From NCBI GenBank assembly GCA_937928405.1, contig CALFWZ010000125.1, positions 1 through 36,763 on the forward strand: a stretch of 36,763 nt of DNA, read 5' to 3'. The notes below the pieces were generated by a model. That model did not search any database and was not told the origin of the DNA. It was given only the letters and a program-made list of their open reading frames with translations. This document shows positions 28,101-36,737 of the stretch, piece after piece (positions within the stretch are counted from its first letter, which is position 1; each line of letters starts with the position of its first letter). Made by a program: the position numbers and the translations under genes. The stretch comes from an uncultured Saprospiraceae bacterium. GTDB taxonomy: Bacteria > Bacteroidota > Bacteroidia > Chitinophagales > Saprospiraceae.

Positions 28101-28919
28101 TTGGGAATTGTACTGCGCTTCTCCATTATCACCAATGAAGTGTTTCAGATTATTGGTTAAAAAAGGCATATTAGCTGCCAACAACTCAAAAGTTCTTTGC
28201 GTAGCTTCAAAATTTTTGGCGTCTCCAAAAGAAAAATTAAAGGAATAGCTACCGATCGATCCATTTGGAAGGATATCATTAGGATTAAAAACAATTTCAC
28301 CCGAACCATCATCTCCAATAACGCTTGCACCAATAGCGTTAAAAAAATTGCCATGAATAATATGGGTGTTACTATTGATAAAATAAACCTTAGGTTCGTC
28401 GGTATCCCTGTCAAGTATTCCGAATTTCACATACTGTTGTCCATCTAAAAAAGGCGCCCATGAGACATTCTGAATGGTAGCTAAATTATTAAACGTTTCA
28501 GCATCTGGGATAGAAGTTGTTCCATCAATAAAGGAAACAGCTTCGGCATAATTTAATGGAGCATTGGTAGGCATATCATTGAACTCCGTGATATCATCAA
28601 TCCCATCTCCATCCGTGTCATCAGGGTTGGCAATGGAATGTTGGGTTACCTGGTAATTTTGCTGCTGAAAAGCGGCCCCTGGCTCAGAGATGATCAAAGT
28701 TCCATCTACCCCCATAGTCATAGATGTAATTGATTCATACATTAGATCTGGTTCGTGTCGCACCGTCAACAAATAGTATTTATCTGCTGCTGCCTCGATT
28801 TCAATTTGAGGCTGTCCATAGCTATTTAAAGAGAATTCCTGGATTGGAACAATTTGTCCAAAACAGAAGCTTGTAACGGCCATTAAAAAGATAAGGGTAG
28901 AAATTGTTCTTCTAAGCAT
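25200..28919 (-). CDS. Secreted PEP/pyruvate-binding ATP-grasp protein with phosphohistidine domain and T9SS sorting
   Basis: 1239 residues; signal peptide 1-21. A DxDGDxD calcium-loop segment (101-111) precedes an N-terminal region. A swivelling domain resembling that of PEP-utilising enzymes has TPLSHVNLRA (346-355; His350 is the candidate phosphohistidine). An ATP-grasp domain like PPDK/PEP synthase and glucan water dikinase (about 430-735) has AVRCRSSTNNEDLPGFSGAG (535-554) and IKQARPW (726-732). The order, His domain before ATP-grasp, is as in glucan water dikinase. After it come a CARDB-like domain (about 755-850), another beta domain, a GDGICC module (about 955-1060), a SprB-like repeat (about 1068-1142) and a T9SS type A domain (about 1157-1239). 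A dikinase-type protein exported to the surface is unexpected. Function unknown; followed by a strong hairpin. Confidence 0.85.
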   Translation of the reverse strand: MLRRTISTLIFLMAVTSFCFGQIVPIQEFSLNSYGQPQIEIEAAADKYYLLTVRHEPDLMYESITSMTMGVDGTLIISEPGAAFQQQNYQVTQHSIANPDDTDGDGIDDITEFNDMPTNAPLNYAEAVSFIDGTTSIPDAETFNNLATIQNVSWAPFLDGQQYVKFGILDRDTDEPKVYFINSNTHIIHGNFFNAIGASVIGDDGSGEIVFNPNDILPNGSIGSYSFNFSFGDAKNFEATQRTFELLAANMPFLTNNLKHFIGDNGEAQYNSQYKDDYIGSRIDVVLESELFSDIDFIPFNKTEGYGFFRQMELDENPASRDIVLYDALPNSLPRVGGIITSVIQTPLSHVNLRAIQDNVPNAYIKEPLLIDSIANLLGNYIYYRVEDDKYFIREATLDEVNAWYEDLRPTEEQIPDRDLSFTEILPLDSIGFEMSTAFGAKCSNVATMRSFGFPEGTIPDGFGIPFYYYDEFMKFNGFYDDVEDMISDNDFINDLETRIEMLKDFRREIKDAPMPQWMLDNLQAMHDAFPEGTAVRCRSSTNNEDLPGFSGAGLYTSKTQHLDEGHISKSIKQVYASMWNFRAFDERDFYRVDHYIAAMGVLCHPNYQEEKSNGVGVSIDPVFDTENTFYLNTQVGEFLITNPDANSIPEEILLNQDPAEGYVLLRESNLVPIGQLVMGEEYLDLMREYLQVIHDEFAILYNVVGVDGFGMDIEYKVTAEDQLIIKQARPWVSFWADIKSAYDLTAVEITEPESSSSLGDSELVSVNVGNRGLKSMEDFDLTLLVDGQEVETLTVSDVLSPQSDGSYQFTTPQDFSAIGDYNLEVIVAHPSDGYSENDTTSLVLTKLHFLEGGITLLDGEAKCGNEVLVNVSVTNYGEATFNDTRIEVISNGLAVDTVMYDFGIPYQAEVQIGITVTENLNQTDNEIILNLLSVNGAQDAILDNNSTSYTTDLDSDFDNITLIIKADNYPEETTWELYDINNNQVVSTGDLDGVADQETVTEDICVDYGACYTFTLYDSFGDGICCNFGQGNFMLMNSSGDTLAVNDGDFDHFTEEVFCPSALGCAFTADVAVTPASEENASDGSITVNPTAGAEPYSYSFDNGQTYSTSNSIENLSPGDYLVLVNDVTGTCSYFEIVTVGVAIPTNIENLEAGNLKVYPNPVTDDLIIEVEESTSIPGPINIDIFDYLGRRVQQAIISGSGTNRKAIISMENFVAGCYFAKCYNDDFEQNFKVIKID

Positions 28920-28958
28920 AATATTTTAGGTTAAAAAGAAATAAAATTAGGTTTTCTG

Positions 28959-29000
28959 ACTAAAATTGGGTCGGAACGTCAAAAAAGCAACTAAAATTGG
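28959..29000. repeat. Pair of 11-base direct repeats upstream of the secreted ATP-grasp gene
   Basis: ACTAAAATTGG occurs at 28959-28969 and again at 28990-29000, 31 bases start to start, about three helical turns. It lies 40-80 bases upstream of the gene's ATG, where a regulator would bind. I found no clean TAnnTTTG promoter here. Simple AT-rich recurrence is possible. Confidence 0.3.
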
Positions 29001-29171
29001 ATTTAGACCATAATATTACCAAAAAAAAACCACATCAAAGGAAGTTTTTGCAGGTAGGTAAAAAGACGACATTTGAAAGAAAGAAATGGGATGGTAATAT
29101 CATAAATGGTATCCTGTAAAAACTGGTATTCTACCTATAAATTTAATGACAATCTAAATAATTGGCAATAA

Positions 29172-29741
29172 CTAGGATCCATTAAAAAATTTTTCAAAAT
29201 TTACCCTATTAATGGCCAATAAATTTTCAGCTACCCACGCTCCATTTTTCATAAATCCCTTTTCAATAAACCGAACAAATTGCATCCCATTTTTCTTAAG
29301 GACTTTTTCACTGGCTTTATTCCAAATAGCATGACAAGCCTCAATCCGTGTAGCTCCTAAAGTTTCAAATCCAAATTCTATAATTGCTTTCAGCACTTCC
29401 GTCATAACTCCTTGATTTTGGATATCTGGATGTGTCCAAAATCCTACTGACCATACCTGTGGGGAATCAGATTGGCGAATTCCTATTCTTCCAATAAGTC
29501 TAGGGTCTTCTTTTTTCTGAATGGTAAAAGAAAAAGCGGTACCTAATTCCCAAGCTTCGATGCCTCTATTAAAAGGATCCATTAGATCGGATATATTTTC
29601 TGGTGGTTCCCATAGCATTCCATCATTAAAGCCGCTAGATCTAGTGGCTGAAAAAATATAAGGGAAGTCTTTAATAGTTGGAATCCGGAGGACGAATCTT
29701 TCCGTTTCTATTATAAATGATTTGGGGATTTGTAGGTGCAT
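29172..29741 (-). CDS. GNAT acetyltransferase, RimJ/RimL type
   Basis: 189 residues. Start with IETERFVLRIPTIKDF (10-25), the usual opening of ribosomal-protein-type acetyltransferases. Acetyl-CoA loop QNQGVM (108-113) and the family's late CHAIWNKASEKVLKKNGM segment (136-153), where Asn141 and Ser144 are the expected active-site residues. Acceptor not indicated. The gene lies 252 bases from the secreted ATP-grasp gene. Confidence 0.9.
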   Translation of the reverse strand: MHLQIPKSFIIETERFVLRIPTIKDFPYIFSATRSSGFNDGMLWEPPENISDLMDPFNRGIEAWELGTAFSFTIQKKEDPRLIGRIGIRQSDSPQVWSVGFWTHPDIQNQGVMTEVLKAIIEFGFETLGATRIEACHAIWNKASEKVLKKNGMQFVRFIEKGFMKNGAWVAENLLAINRVNFEKFFNGS

Positions 29742-29793
29742 GGCTTATTTTTTTTAACCATTAACCGCCGTTTGGCCGACTTTAGTTCCACGC

Positions 29794-30642
29794 TTACTGA
29801 TCCTTCATCTCTCGCTTCATTTCCATTTGTTCTAAAAAACATTCTAGCCCAACTTTTTCAAAAAAATCATTAATAGGTTGATTCCGCTTATCTACGTTTA
29901 TGACCACAAGGGAAGGATCGAATTTTGAACGAAGATACTGAAGCAAGGTGGTAGCGATTCTTCTTCCTCTAAATGCTTTATGGATGGCAATTTGCGGTAA
30001 TCGCTTGGTTGTTGGATTGTAAACCACATAACCCACCAACTGATTATTAAAAAAACCACCACAGCATAAAAGCATGGAGTTTAATTCATTAATAGCCTGA
30101 ATTGAATTTTGCGCGGTTGGTGTAACATCCCAAAAGGATTGCATTTTCTTCCAATCGTACTGTTTTATTTTTTTAATCTCCAACTCATTATTAATTGGTA
30201 AATCTTTTAGCGTTCCACGATAACATGCTAAACTTCTTACTCGTGTGTACCCTACTCGCTGGTAGGATTTTATAGCCTGAATATTTTGAGAAATTACCTC
30301 AAGCATCAACGTCTCTATTTGTTTTTCCTTGATCATGGGAAGAATAAATTCGTACATCCTTTGTGTTAAGGCTTGCCCTCGATGGATTGGGATTACTCCT
30401 GTACCGCCATTATATAGAATTTTTTGACCATCAATATCACTAAATCCATGTAGTATAAAAGCGATCAGTTTTTTATGATCAAAAACTCCTACCGATAAGT
30501 TCAAATCCACGTTGTCTGCTACCATCTTGGTCGCTAATTGCTCCAAGGTTAATTTAAATGGAACGAAATAATCTGAAAAGGATAAATTGAAGACATCAAG
30601 GATTTCTTTTTGTGTTACGCCGGTTAATGTTTTAAATTCCAT
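29794..30642 (-). CDS. Double GNAT acetyltransferase
   Basis: 282 residues with two GNAT units. Unit 1 (about 1-150) has the acetyl-CoA loop around 83-96 (HRGQALTQRM). Unit 2 (about 152-275) has HKAFRGRRIATTLL (221-234). Both end with an aromatic/basic motif B (SYQRVGY, NDFFEKVGL). Cytoplasmic. Tandem-GNAT proteins often have one catalytic and one structural unit. Acceptor not indicated. Confidence 0.85.
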   Translation of the reverse strand: MEFKTLTGVTQKEILDVFNLSFSDYFVPFKLTLEQLATKMVADNVDLNLSVGVFDHKKLIAFILHGFSDIDGQKILYNGGTGVIPIHRGQALTQRMYEFILPMIKEKQIETLMLEVISQNIQAIKSYQRVGYTRVRSLACYRGTLKDLPINNELEIKKIKQYDWKKMQSFWDVTPTAQNSIQAINELNSMLLCCGGFFNNQLVGYVVYNPTTKRLPQIAIHKAFRGRRIATTLLQYLRSKFDPSLVVINVDKRNQPINDFFEKVGLECFLEQMEMKREMKDQ

Positions 30643-30685
30643 CTAGGAAAATCATTTTTTTATTATAGAAGTTGTTTGAGATATG

Positions 30686-31780
30686 CTAAAACAAACATCG
30701 ATTAATTTGATAATTAATCTTATCTAGTAATTGATCGATCATATTGTCATCGCTCATTAGACTTGCATTATTGCTAGCATTATATCTGGAAGGAAGTGCT
30801 TGTTCATCGCCTTCCACCCTCTTCGTTTCAATACTCGAAACAACTTCCTCCGTGAATCGAGTGCCACGCACATCACAGTTATTGGTGCCTCTGACGGAAA
30901 TATCGACATCCCATTTTGCCGTTTTGGTAATTTGCTCGGTAATCACCGTTGCCTTGACCGTCGTCGTTGTTTCTACTTGGATCTCTTCTCCATCCGCATT
31001 GGTGGTTGTTTCTGTCGTCGTTATGTTCCGCTCAAAATCTTCTCTATCTTCTCGTTCTTTAGTATCAATATCAAGTCTACTAAAACTAATTTCAATACGA
31101 CAGTCAATATCTAAATTTGAAGGCGAAGTGCCAGTATATACTTTTCTAAATTGTTGATTATTGTTGTCTAAGTCACTTAATTCCTGTTCTATTTTCCAGG
31201 CATGCGACATATTCCATAGCGTAGATATTTCGATGTAATAAATAACTTGTGCAAGCTCAAGGCTATTTTCCATCATGGAGTCCAGTTCATATGTCAAACG
31301 AGTAAATTTATCTGATCTTTGGAAATTTTCAAAAGCTTTTCTTGCCTCAATTTTTCGTTTCGTTTGATGATATTCTTCCAGGTGTCCCAATCCTGCAGAT
31401 ATATAATACTCACTGATGTCTGAGATCAATAATTCCTCATCCTCTTGTAACTTAAAATAATCTTCCAAAAATTCATCGTTCATGTACGGTTCTGCCCTAT
31501 TGATTTTTTCTTTTAATTCATCAATGACATTAAGGCTTTCAATTTGCCTTTTTACAGAACCAGAAACTTTCGCCGATTCCACATAAATTCGTTCTCTTTT
31601 GATAATTTCCCTTAGGGCAATCATTAAAACCTCTTTACTGGCTTTATCAGGATTTTTCTTTCTTAAATTATTTAACGCCGATTTATATGCTTTAACATAG
31701 TTTCGATTTTCAAGGCTCTTTTGAGGGCTTGAACAACTCACGACCAGGAATAAAATCAATAAATAAAAAAAAGCTTTCAT
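30686..31780 (-). CDS. Lipoprotein, mostly helical, unknown function
   Basis: 364 residues; leader ends VVSC with Cys16 lipidated. Residues about 25-200 are Lys/Glu-rich and helical (likely coiled), with AYKSALNNLRKKNPDKA near the start. About 225-330 form a Thr/Glu-rich beta region (EREDREDFERN then a run of TTT units). Short Cys-containing ends. No catalytic motif recognised. Located between the GNAT gene and an alpha/beta-hydrolase gene, apparently with its own transcript. Confidence 0.65.
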   Translation of the reverse strand: MKAFFYLLILFLVVSCSSPQKSLENRNYVKAYKSALNNLRKKNPDKASKEVLMIALREIIKRERIYVESAKVSGSVKRQIESLNVIDELKEKINRAEPYMNDEFLEDYFKLQEDEELLISDISEYYISAGLGHLEEYHQTKRKIEARKAFENFQRSDKFTRLTYELDSMMENSLELAQVIYYIEISTLWNMSHAWKIEQELSDLDNNNQQFRKVYTGTSPSNLDIDCRIEISFSRLDIDTKEREDREDFERNITTTETTTNADGEEIQVETTTTVKATVITEQITKTAKWDVDISVRGTNNCDVRGTRFTEEVVSSIETKRVEGDEQALPSRYNASNNASLMSDDNMIDQLLDKINYQINRCLF

Positions 31781-31867
31781 AATATATTTTTAGCACGCCC
31801 AAAAATTAAAACATAGGATATTTCAATTCAGCTTTCCAAACACTTATCAGAAATGACCCTTTGGCGG

Positions 31868-32719
31868 TCAGATTTTCTTTGTCAACCATTCCAGTACTAC
31901 TGGATAAATTTCCCGCTCAGCATTCCTAGAATAGATCAATCTACTATGGTTATAATCTTCTGTGTAACCAGTTGTTATACCGCAAGATAGGAATTTATTA
32001 TTTGGATTATTAAATCTAGAAAGAAAAGATTTGCAGCCAGCATTGGGGGCAATAAATTTATCTCCTTTCCCACTAATAGCTAAAATAGGATTTGTGATTT
32101 TTGGCATTTCCAAACGATAATCTTTATCGGCTCTACTTTTAAAGTCGTTGGATAAGTTCCAGTCAAACCATTGTTTCATAAAGGAGTGTTTCTCATCGTG
32201 CGGCCAACCTAATTTCTGCGCAGGTAAGCAACCTAACGCTTTACTTATTTTTTTCCCAATTTTGAGCATTAAACGATTTCTGGTGGTCTGCCCGACGCCA
32301 GATGATTGACAAGCGAAGAACACCATTTTATTTATTTTAGAGATATTTTTCGGATTTTCAATTAAATGAATCGTCAGACTGATTCCACCACCACTATGTG
32401 TAACACAATCTAGTTGTTCTATTTTTTCATTAACAAATAAATAGTTAAAGGCAGCAGTGATGTCTTCTTTTCCAATAATTTCAAAATTATAAGGACCTGC
32501 AATTTTGGAACTATCTCCATGATTGCGCCATTCCAAAATCCAGCAAGTATATCCGTTTTTTGCTAAAAATTCACTAATAGCTAAGCATATTTTTCGATTG
32601 GAAAAAGTACCGTGGGTAAGGAAAACATTTTTTCCGTTTGACAAAATAGGATCATAAATCTTCCAAAGAGCCAAGGTTGCCGCATCTTTGAAGGGTATGT
32701 TTATCTGCTGGTGTTTCAT
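31868..32719 (-). CDS. Alpha/beta-hydrolase
   Basis: 283 residues, no signal peptide. Oxyanion HGTFSNR (36-42), nucleophile Ser109 in THSGGG, acid Asp220 in GKGDKFIAP, base His258 in YNHSRL. The elbow is T-x-S-x-G rather than G-x-S-x-G, a variant known from some lipase-like members. Gap of nine bases after the PPOX-like gene, so probably co-transcribed. Similar proteins are called lipase/esterase or PHB-depolymerase-like; substrate unknown. Confidence 0.8.
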   Translation of the reverse strand: MKHQQINIPFKDAATLALWKIYDPILSNGKNVFLTHGTFSNRKICLAISEFLAKNGYTCWILEWRNHGDSSKIAGPYNFEIIGKEDITAAFNYLFVNEKIEQLDCVTHSGGGISLTIHLIENPKNISKINKMVFFACQSSGVGQTTRNRLMLKIGKKISKALGCLPAQKLGWPHDEKHSFMKQWFDWNLSNDFKSRADKDYRLEMPKITNPILAISGKGDKFIAPNAGCKSFLSRFNNPNNKFLSCGITTGYTEDYNHSRLIYSRNAEREIYPVVLEWLTKKI

Positions 32720-32728
32720 CTAATAGTT

Positions 32729-33181
32729 TTAGAATCCATAAGCTGCTTTCGCGCTGTCAATTTGTTCTTCCTCGGTTGTACCAGGAAACAGGATATATCG
32801 AGGTGCTAAGATGGGTTTTATTTTTATGATAGTGATACAGATGATGGTTTTAAATGGAAATTTTCCTTCTGTCATTTTAAGTAAGACTTTCTCCATTTCT
32901 GAAAAATCAGGATGGGAATTATTGATGATTTCGGCATGTCCAGTAACCTTAAAACCTTTTTGCACCAAAATATCGATAAAGCTAAGACAGACCTTCTTAT
33001 TGGCACGGATATTTTTCACCGATTGAGGAGAGGCGATATTGGCTATAATTATTTTGTCAGATTTATAATAATTGAAAATCTCTTTTGGAGCAACATTCGG
33101 TTGATTTTCTTCTGATACGGTTGCCAGCCAACAAAGTACGCTTTTATCAATAGATGCTTTTATGGTTGGTGTTAGTTTCAT
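32729..33181 (-). CDS. Pyridoxamine 5'-phosphate oxidase-like flavin-binding protein
   Basis: 150 residues from the ATG at 33181, chosen because MKLTPTIKASIDKSVLCWLAT is the familiar start and the longer form (to 33241) would overlap the previous gene with 20 unusual residues. Split-barrel fold signature: VAPKEIF (30-36), followed by ANIASPQSVKNIRANKKVCL (47-66). Probably binds FMN or F420; many members are of unknown substrate. Confidence 0.8.
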   Translation of the reverse strand: MKLTPTIKASIDKSVLCWLATVSEENQPNVAPKEIFNYYKSDKIIIANIASPQSVKNIRANKKVCLSFIDILVQKGFKVTGHAEIINNSHPDFSEMEKVLLKMTEGKFPFKTIICITIIKIKPILAPRYILFPGTTEEEQIDSAKAAYGF

Positions 33182-33231
33182 AATTTTATTTTTTTGTACT
33201 TGAACTGAGTAAGGGCCAATTAATAAATTTT

Positions 33232-34035
33232 TTATCCACAAAATCCGCCACCATAGGAATAAATATTTTCTGGTATCCAGTCATTCTCTTTTCCAAGTAC
33301 CATCCTGGAAAGCTGCTGGCCTTCGCTAAAATTATGATCTTCAAAAAATTGAATACCTGCTTTATTTTCAATTGGCAATAAAGATTTTCTACCTTTCTCC
33401 ATATGTTTTAATTTTAATAATTCGATCCCGACCAAGGCGTTCTTGGAAAGCACCAAACCACGGCTAAAATTGGGAAGATAGCATCCTATTAATTCGTTAT
33501 TTTTATCAAAAAAACCAGCACTGCCATGATAGAATTTATTGATCAGATGAGCTCTATTTTCACCATTAATTTCTTGATCTAAATGAATTATCTTTTTTAC
33601 ATCTTTTTCTTCTAAGGATCGAATTTCATCAGAAATTAAAAAAGGCTTACCTGACAAACTTTCAAAGCACCGATATTCTGTGGTTTTGACAAAACCTATT
33701 TTTTTATAAACTTGCGCTCCAAGATAGGTGGCTAACAAAAGTTGGGTAGTACAGTGATGGGCTTTTAAAAAATCTACTAAGAAGGTTGTCATAGTATATC
33801 CCAAACCTTTCCCCCGATGATTTTTGTCCACAATGATATTCGCCAACCAGCCTACTTTGTCTTTGATAAATACATTTCCCGTTCCTACAACTTGTTCGTT
33901 CTCTAATAAAATAAAAGGATGGAAAAATTCTTCTTCGCTAAAGTCTTTTAAAAACTCCTCATAATCCATCTTCCAATCAGGAGGCGATAAGCTATTTAAT
34001 CCAGAGATATCTGAGGCTAAAATTGGTTTAATCAT
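33232..34035 (-). CDS. GNAT acetyltransferase
   Basis: 267 residues from the ATG at 34035, preferred to 34062 because the longer form overlaps the upstream gene by 23 bases and MIKPILASDI is a normal GNAT opening. Acetyl-CoA loop RGKGLG (74-79), with motif B YKKIGF (110-115). The second half (about 125-267) is a degenerate acetyltransferase-like or accessory domain. Four bases separate it from the glycosyltransferase gene. Confidence 0.85.
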   Translation of the reverse strand: MIKPILASDISGLNSLSPPDWKMDYEEFLKDFSEEEFFHPFILLENEQVVGTGNVFIKDKVGWLANIIVDKNHRGKGLGYTMTTFLVDFLKAHHCTTQLLLATYLGAQVYKKIGFVKTTEYRCFESLSGKPFLISDEIRSLEEKDVKKIIHLDQEINGENRAHLINKFYHGSAGFFDKNNELIGCYLPNFSRGLVLSKNALVGIELLKLKHMEKGRKSLLPIENKAGIQFFEDHNFSEGQQLSRMVLGKENDWIPENIYSYGGGFCG

Positions 34036-34039
34036 TTTT

Positions 34040-35521
34040 TTAATCGAAAATATAGGGTTCAAAATCTTTCCACCATTTAGGAATATTCATTTTTGGCTTT
34101 TTACAAATGTAAACTGGAATTTCGTTTTCTTCTCCGATCGCATATTTATGCTTAATCATTTTTATCAACTTTGTTTCTTCAAAAATATAATTCACCGCAC
34201 CTGCTTCATTTCCAAGACTAATCCAGGTAGTGGCTGCGTCGTTCCCATATCCCCATTTCCAAAAACTACCATGTCGACAAATGGGGTTTGGCAATCCATA
34301 CTTTCTTCCTAATATCTTCAAGGCTCCAGCTTCTCCATAATTTTCCGCCCAGATAACGGTATTCTTTTTTTCCAAGGAACTAAACGATTGATAAATACTA
34401 TCAACTAATTGAACTTGCTCTTCCCACCCAAACATATCGGCATAATCTCCTGTCAATTCGATACGCCCATTTTTTTCCTTTAAATCTGCAAACTGTTCGT
34501 AGGCTTCAATGGACAAAATTGGCGTGGCATGTGGAATATAAAAAACGGTCGGTAACATTAATATTAAGACGACCCCATATTTCAAAAGACTGTTTTTAGG
34601 TTGCAACCAGTTGGCTATTTTAATGGATCCCGCTGCAAATAATACTGGATAAAGCGCAAAGACATAATAAGCTTTTGATTGTAACATCCACATGGTAAAA
34701 AAGATGATAATAGCCGCAATGCCTAGCGGTCTAAATTTTGGCTTGTTAAATAACCAGGTAGTTCCAACGATACTTACGAGCAAAGTAACTGGATAATTTA
34801 ATTGTTCCAATCCAAATTCGAAAACATTTAATTGACTTAGCTGACTTTCATTTAATTCCCGCAGATGTCTAAGCAAGGGGAAATTATTTTGAACTTGCCA
34901 AAAAATATTAGGAAAAATAATTAGTAAGGCAAGTACTCCCGAAAGGTACCACCATTTATTTTTAAACACCTTTCCCTTTTGGTAAAAAATCATTCCCATA
35001 AAAACACCAAAAGCCCAAATAATGATGGTGTATTTATTGGTTAGTCCAACTCCAAAAGTTAATCCTGTCAACAATAAAAATTTATTATTTTCTGTATTTA
35101 GAAATCGAATTAAAAAATAAAATCCCAACGTCCAAAAGAATTGATCAAAGGCAACGGGTTGAAATAAAGTGTGATTTCGATAGAAAGGTAAAAACGCAAG
35201 CACAGAAATTCCGGCTAGAAAAATAGCAAAATTATTTCCTTTCATTTCTTTAGCCATTAATCCGCAAAGCATCAAAATACCCACTCCAGCAAGTGTCGGA
35301 AAAAGTCTGGTACCTAAAAGAGAATAATCAAAAAACAGTTGAGAACATTTTCCGATCAATCCAATAAATGGAGGAAATTCCATAAATCCCCAATCAAGAT
35401 GCTCGCTAACCGAAAGATGCAATAATTCATCTCGATGAAAACCATAGTTTCGATTGCCAATCATTTGAATAATCAATTTGATCAACCCTAAAGAGAAAAG
35501 AATGGCTATTTTATTTTTCAT
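34040..35521 (-). CDS. Membrane glycosyltransferase of the GT39/ArnT (PMT) type
   Basis: 493 residues with about ten membrane segments between 5 and 350 and a soluble C-terminal part. The first periplasmic loop has the hallmark Asp31-Glu32 in YGFHRDELLHL (26-36), followed by DWGFMEFPPF (43-52), and a later FQPVAFDQFFW loop. Such enzymes transfer a sugar from a polyprenyl-phosphate donor to lipid or protein at the outer face of the inner membrane. The acceptor is not predictable. Head of the run to the GNAT, PPOX-like and hydrolase genes. Confidence 0.88.
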   Translation of the reverse strand: MKNKIAILFSLGLIKLIIQMIGNRNYGFHRDELLHLSVSEHLDWGFMEFPPFIGLIGKCSQLFFDYSLLGTRLFPTLAGVGILMLCGLMAKEMKGNNFAIFLAGISVLAFLPFYRNHTLFQPVAFDQFFWTLGFYFLIRFLNTENNKFLLLTGLTFGVGLTNKYTIIIWAFGVFMGMIFYQKGKVFKNKWWYLSGVLALLIIFPNIFWQVQNNFPLLRHLRELNESQLSQLNVFEFGLEQLNYPVTLLVSIVGTTWLFNKPKFRPLGIAAIIIFFTMWMLQSKAYYVFALYPVLFAAGSIKIANWLQPKNSLLKYGVVLILMLPTVFYIPHATPILSIEAYEQFADLKEKNGRIELTGDYADMFGWEEQVQLVDSIYQSFSSLEKKNTVIWAENYGEAGALKILGRKYGLPNPICRHGSFWKWGYGNDAATTWISLGNEAGAVNYIFEETKLIKMIKHKYAIGEENEIPVYICKKPKMNIPKWWKDFEPYIFD

Positions 35522-35568
35522 TTTAGTTTTTAATCAAAGACAAGAAACCAAGAATAAGAAAAATTTAG

Positions 35569-36405
35569 CTATTCCCATAACTCCCAACGAATCTGATATG
35601 GGTATCTTTCATAAATGGCATTATCTTCATTGACTGAGAATCCTTTTTTTCCATATTCTTTGGCAGTAGCCGTCAATTCTTTTGACGCTTTTTTATCTCC
35701 TAAGCGTCCCAGACAATTTCCTTTATAATATATGACTTCAGAAAATTCAGGATATAGTTTTAGTGCTTTATCAAAAACTTCGATGGCTCCTTCGTACTTC
35801 CCTTGTTCAAATTTTGCAATTCCCAGATAAAATAAATCTAGATAATGCACCCAATCTTCCCCTTGTTTCTCTGTCTGTTCTGCGACTTCTTGGACTAGTA
35901 ATTCTTCTGCTTCGGCATATTGATTAAGTTGTATTTTACTAAGGGCAATATAAAAATTATAAGAGTGATCCATTACGAAGCTGTTGCCCTTCCGTTTTTT
36001 ACAATCTTCAAAATCTGCAATGGCATCTCGATAGTTCTTAGCAAAAATACAGGTCATAAAAGCACGGTATTCTTGCCATTCTTCCCGGTTGTATTTTACT
36101 GCTTGGTTAATATACTTCATGCCTAATTCGTATTTCCCTTGCTTAAACAGAGGCATGGCTTTTTGTTGCCAGAGATAAGCGATGGTAGAATCCTTGGCTA
36201 AACCTTTGTCAATTTCTGCCTGCCATTCTCTGGAAAATAATCCTTTTGTCCAGGCTCCATTTTTTAGATGTTCATTGATAATAGAATCTTGCAGGGCTTT
36301 GGAAGTGGTGAGTTGGGTTTCCGTATTTGGAGCGTTAACTTTCTGTTCTTGTGTAGAACAGGAGAAGAAAAGGAAGGTGCAACATAAAATTAGCGCGTGA
36401 TTCAT
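35569..36405 (-). CDS. TPR-repeat lipoprotein
   Basis: 278 residues; lipobox FFSC with Cys16. At least four TPR units between about 75 and 265, seen as AYLWQQKAMPLFKQGKYELG and YLGIAKFEQGKYEGAIEVF. Likely a periplasmic or outer-membrane-attached scaffold. It starts about 150 bases after a small membrane peptide gene and ends 47 bases before the glycosyltransferase start in the same direction. Confidence 0.8.
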   Translation of the reverse strand: MNHALILCCTFLFFSCSTQEQKVNAPNTETQLTTSKALQDSIINEHLKNGAWTKGLFSREWQAEIDKGLAKDSTIAYLWQQKAMPLFKQGKYELGMKYINQAVKYNREEWQEYRAFMTCIFAKNYRDAIADFEDCKKRKGNSFVMDHSYNFYIALSKIQLNQYAEAEELLVQEVAEQTEKQGEDWVHYLDLFYLGIAKFEQGKYEGAIEVFDKALKLYPEFSEVIYYKGNCLGRLGDKKASKELTATAKEYGKKGFSVNEDNAIYERYPYQIRWELWE

Positions 36406-36557
36406 AGTGATGGTTTATTGGTGTACATTTGGATGGAGATTTGGTTCAATTTTTAATCCCTATCATTAGACTTTATATTCTTGTTTTATCATGCTTAGGT
36501 TTAAAAAATTGAATCATAAATATCCAAAATTGATTGGTTCTTCAATCGTAAAGGACT

Positions 36558-36737
36558 TTATGCTTCGTTCTCCCGCCGTTCATTTTTTCTCATATAAACC
36601 CACAGCCCAAAATTAAATATAGCAGTTATAAGGGCGAACCAAAACACTTTATCATATTCTCTACCATTAAAAAAAACAGTGAACACATATCCAATGCAAA
36701 CAATTACGGTAAGCAAAAATAAATTGACAGGTTTCAT
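36558..36737 (-). CDS. 59-residue two-helix membrane peptide
   Basis: Read directly: MKPVNLFLLTVIVCIGYVF, then FNGREYDKVFW, then a second hydrophobic helix (ALITAIFNFGLWVY), ending in the basic/charged RKNERRENEA. Two short helices joined by a polar loop and a charged cytoplasmic-style end are typical of real small membrane proteins. No family recognised. It is the last complete gene at the right edge. Confidence 0.55.
   Translation of the reverse strand: MKPVNLFLLTVIVCIGYVFTVFFNGREYDKVFWFALITAIFNFGLWVYMRKNERRENEA

Noticed and set aside
26151..28448. Many plus-strand open frames inside the large secreted gene
   Set aside because: They are antisense frames of a long coding sequence with coherent domains on the minus strand.
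31850..31870. Short TGACC/GGTCA stem at the hydrolase gene's stop as a terminator
   Set aside because: Only five base pairs with a weak U-tract; not strong enough to list as a feature.
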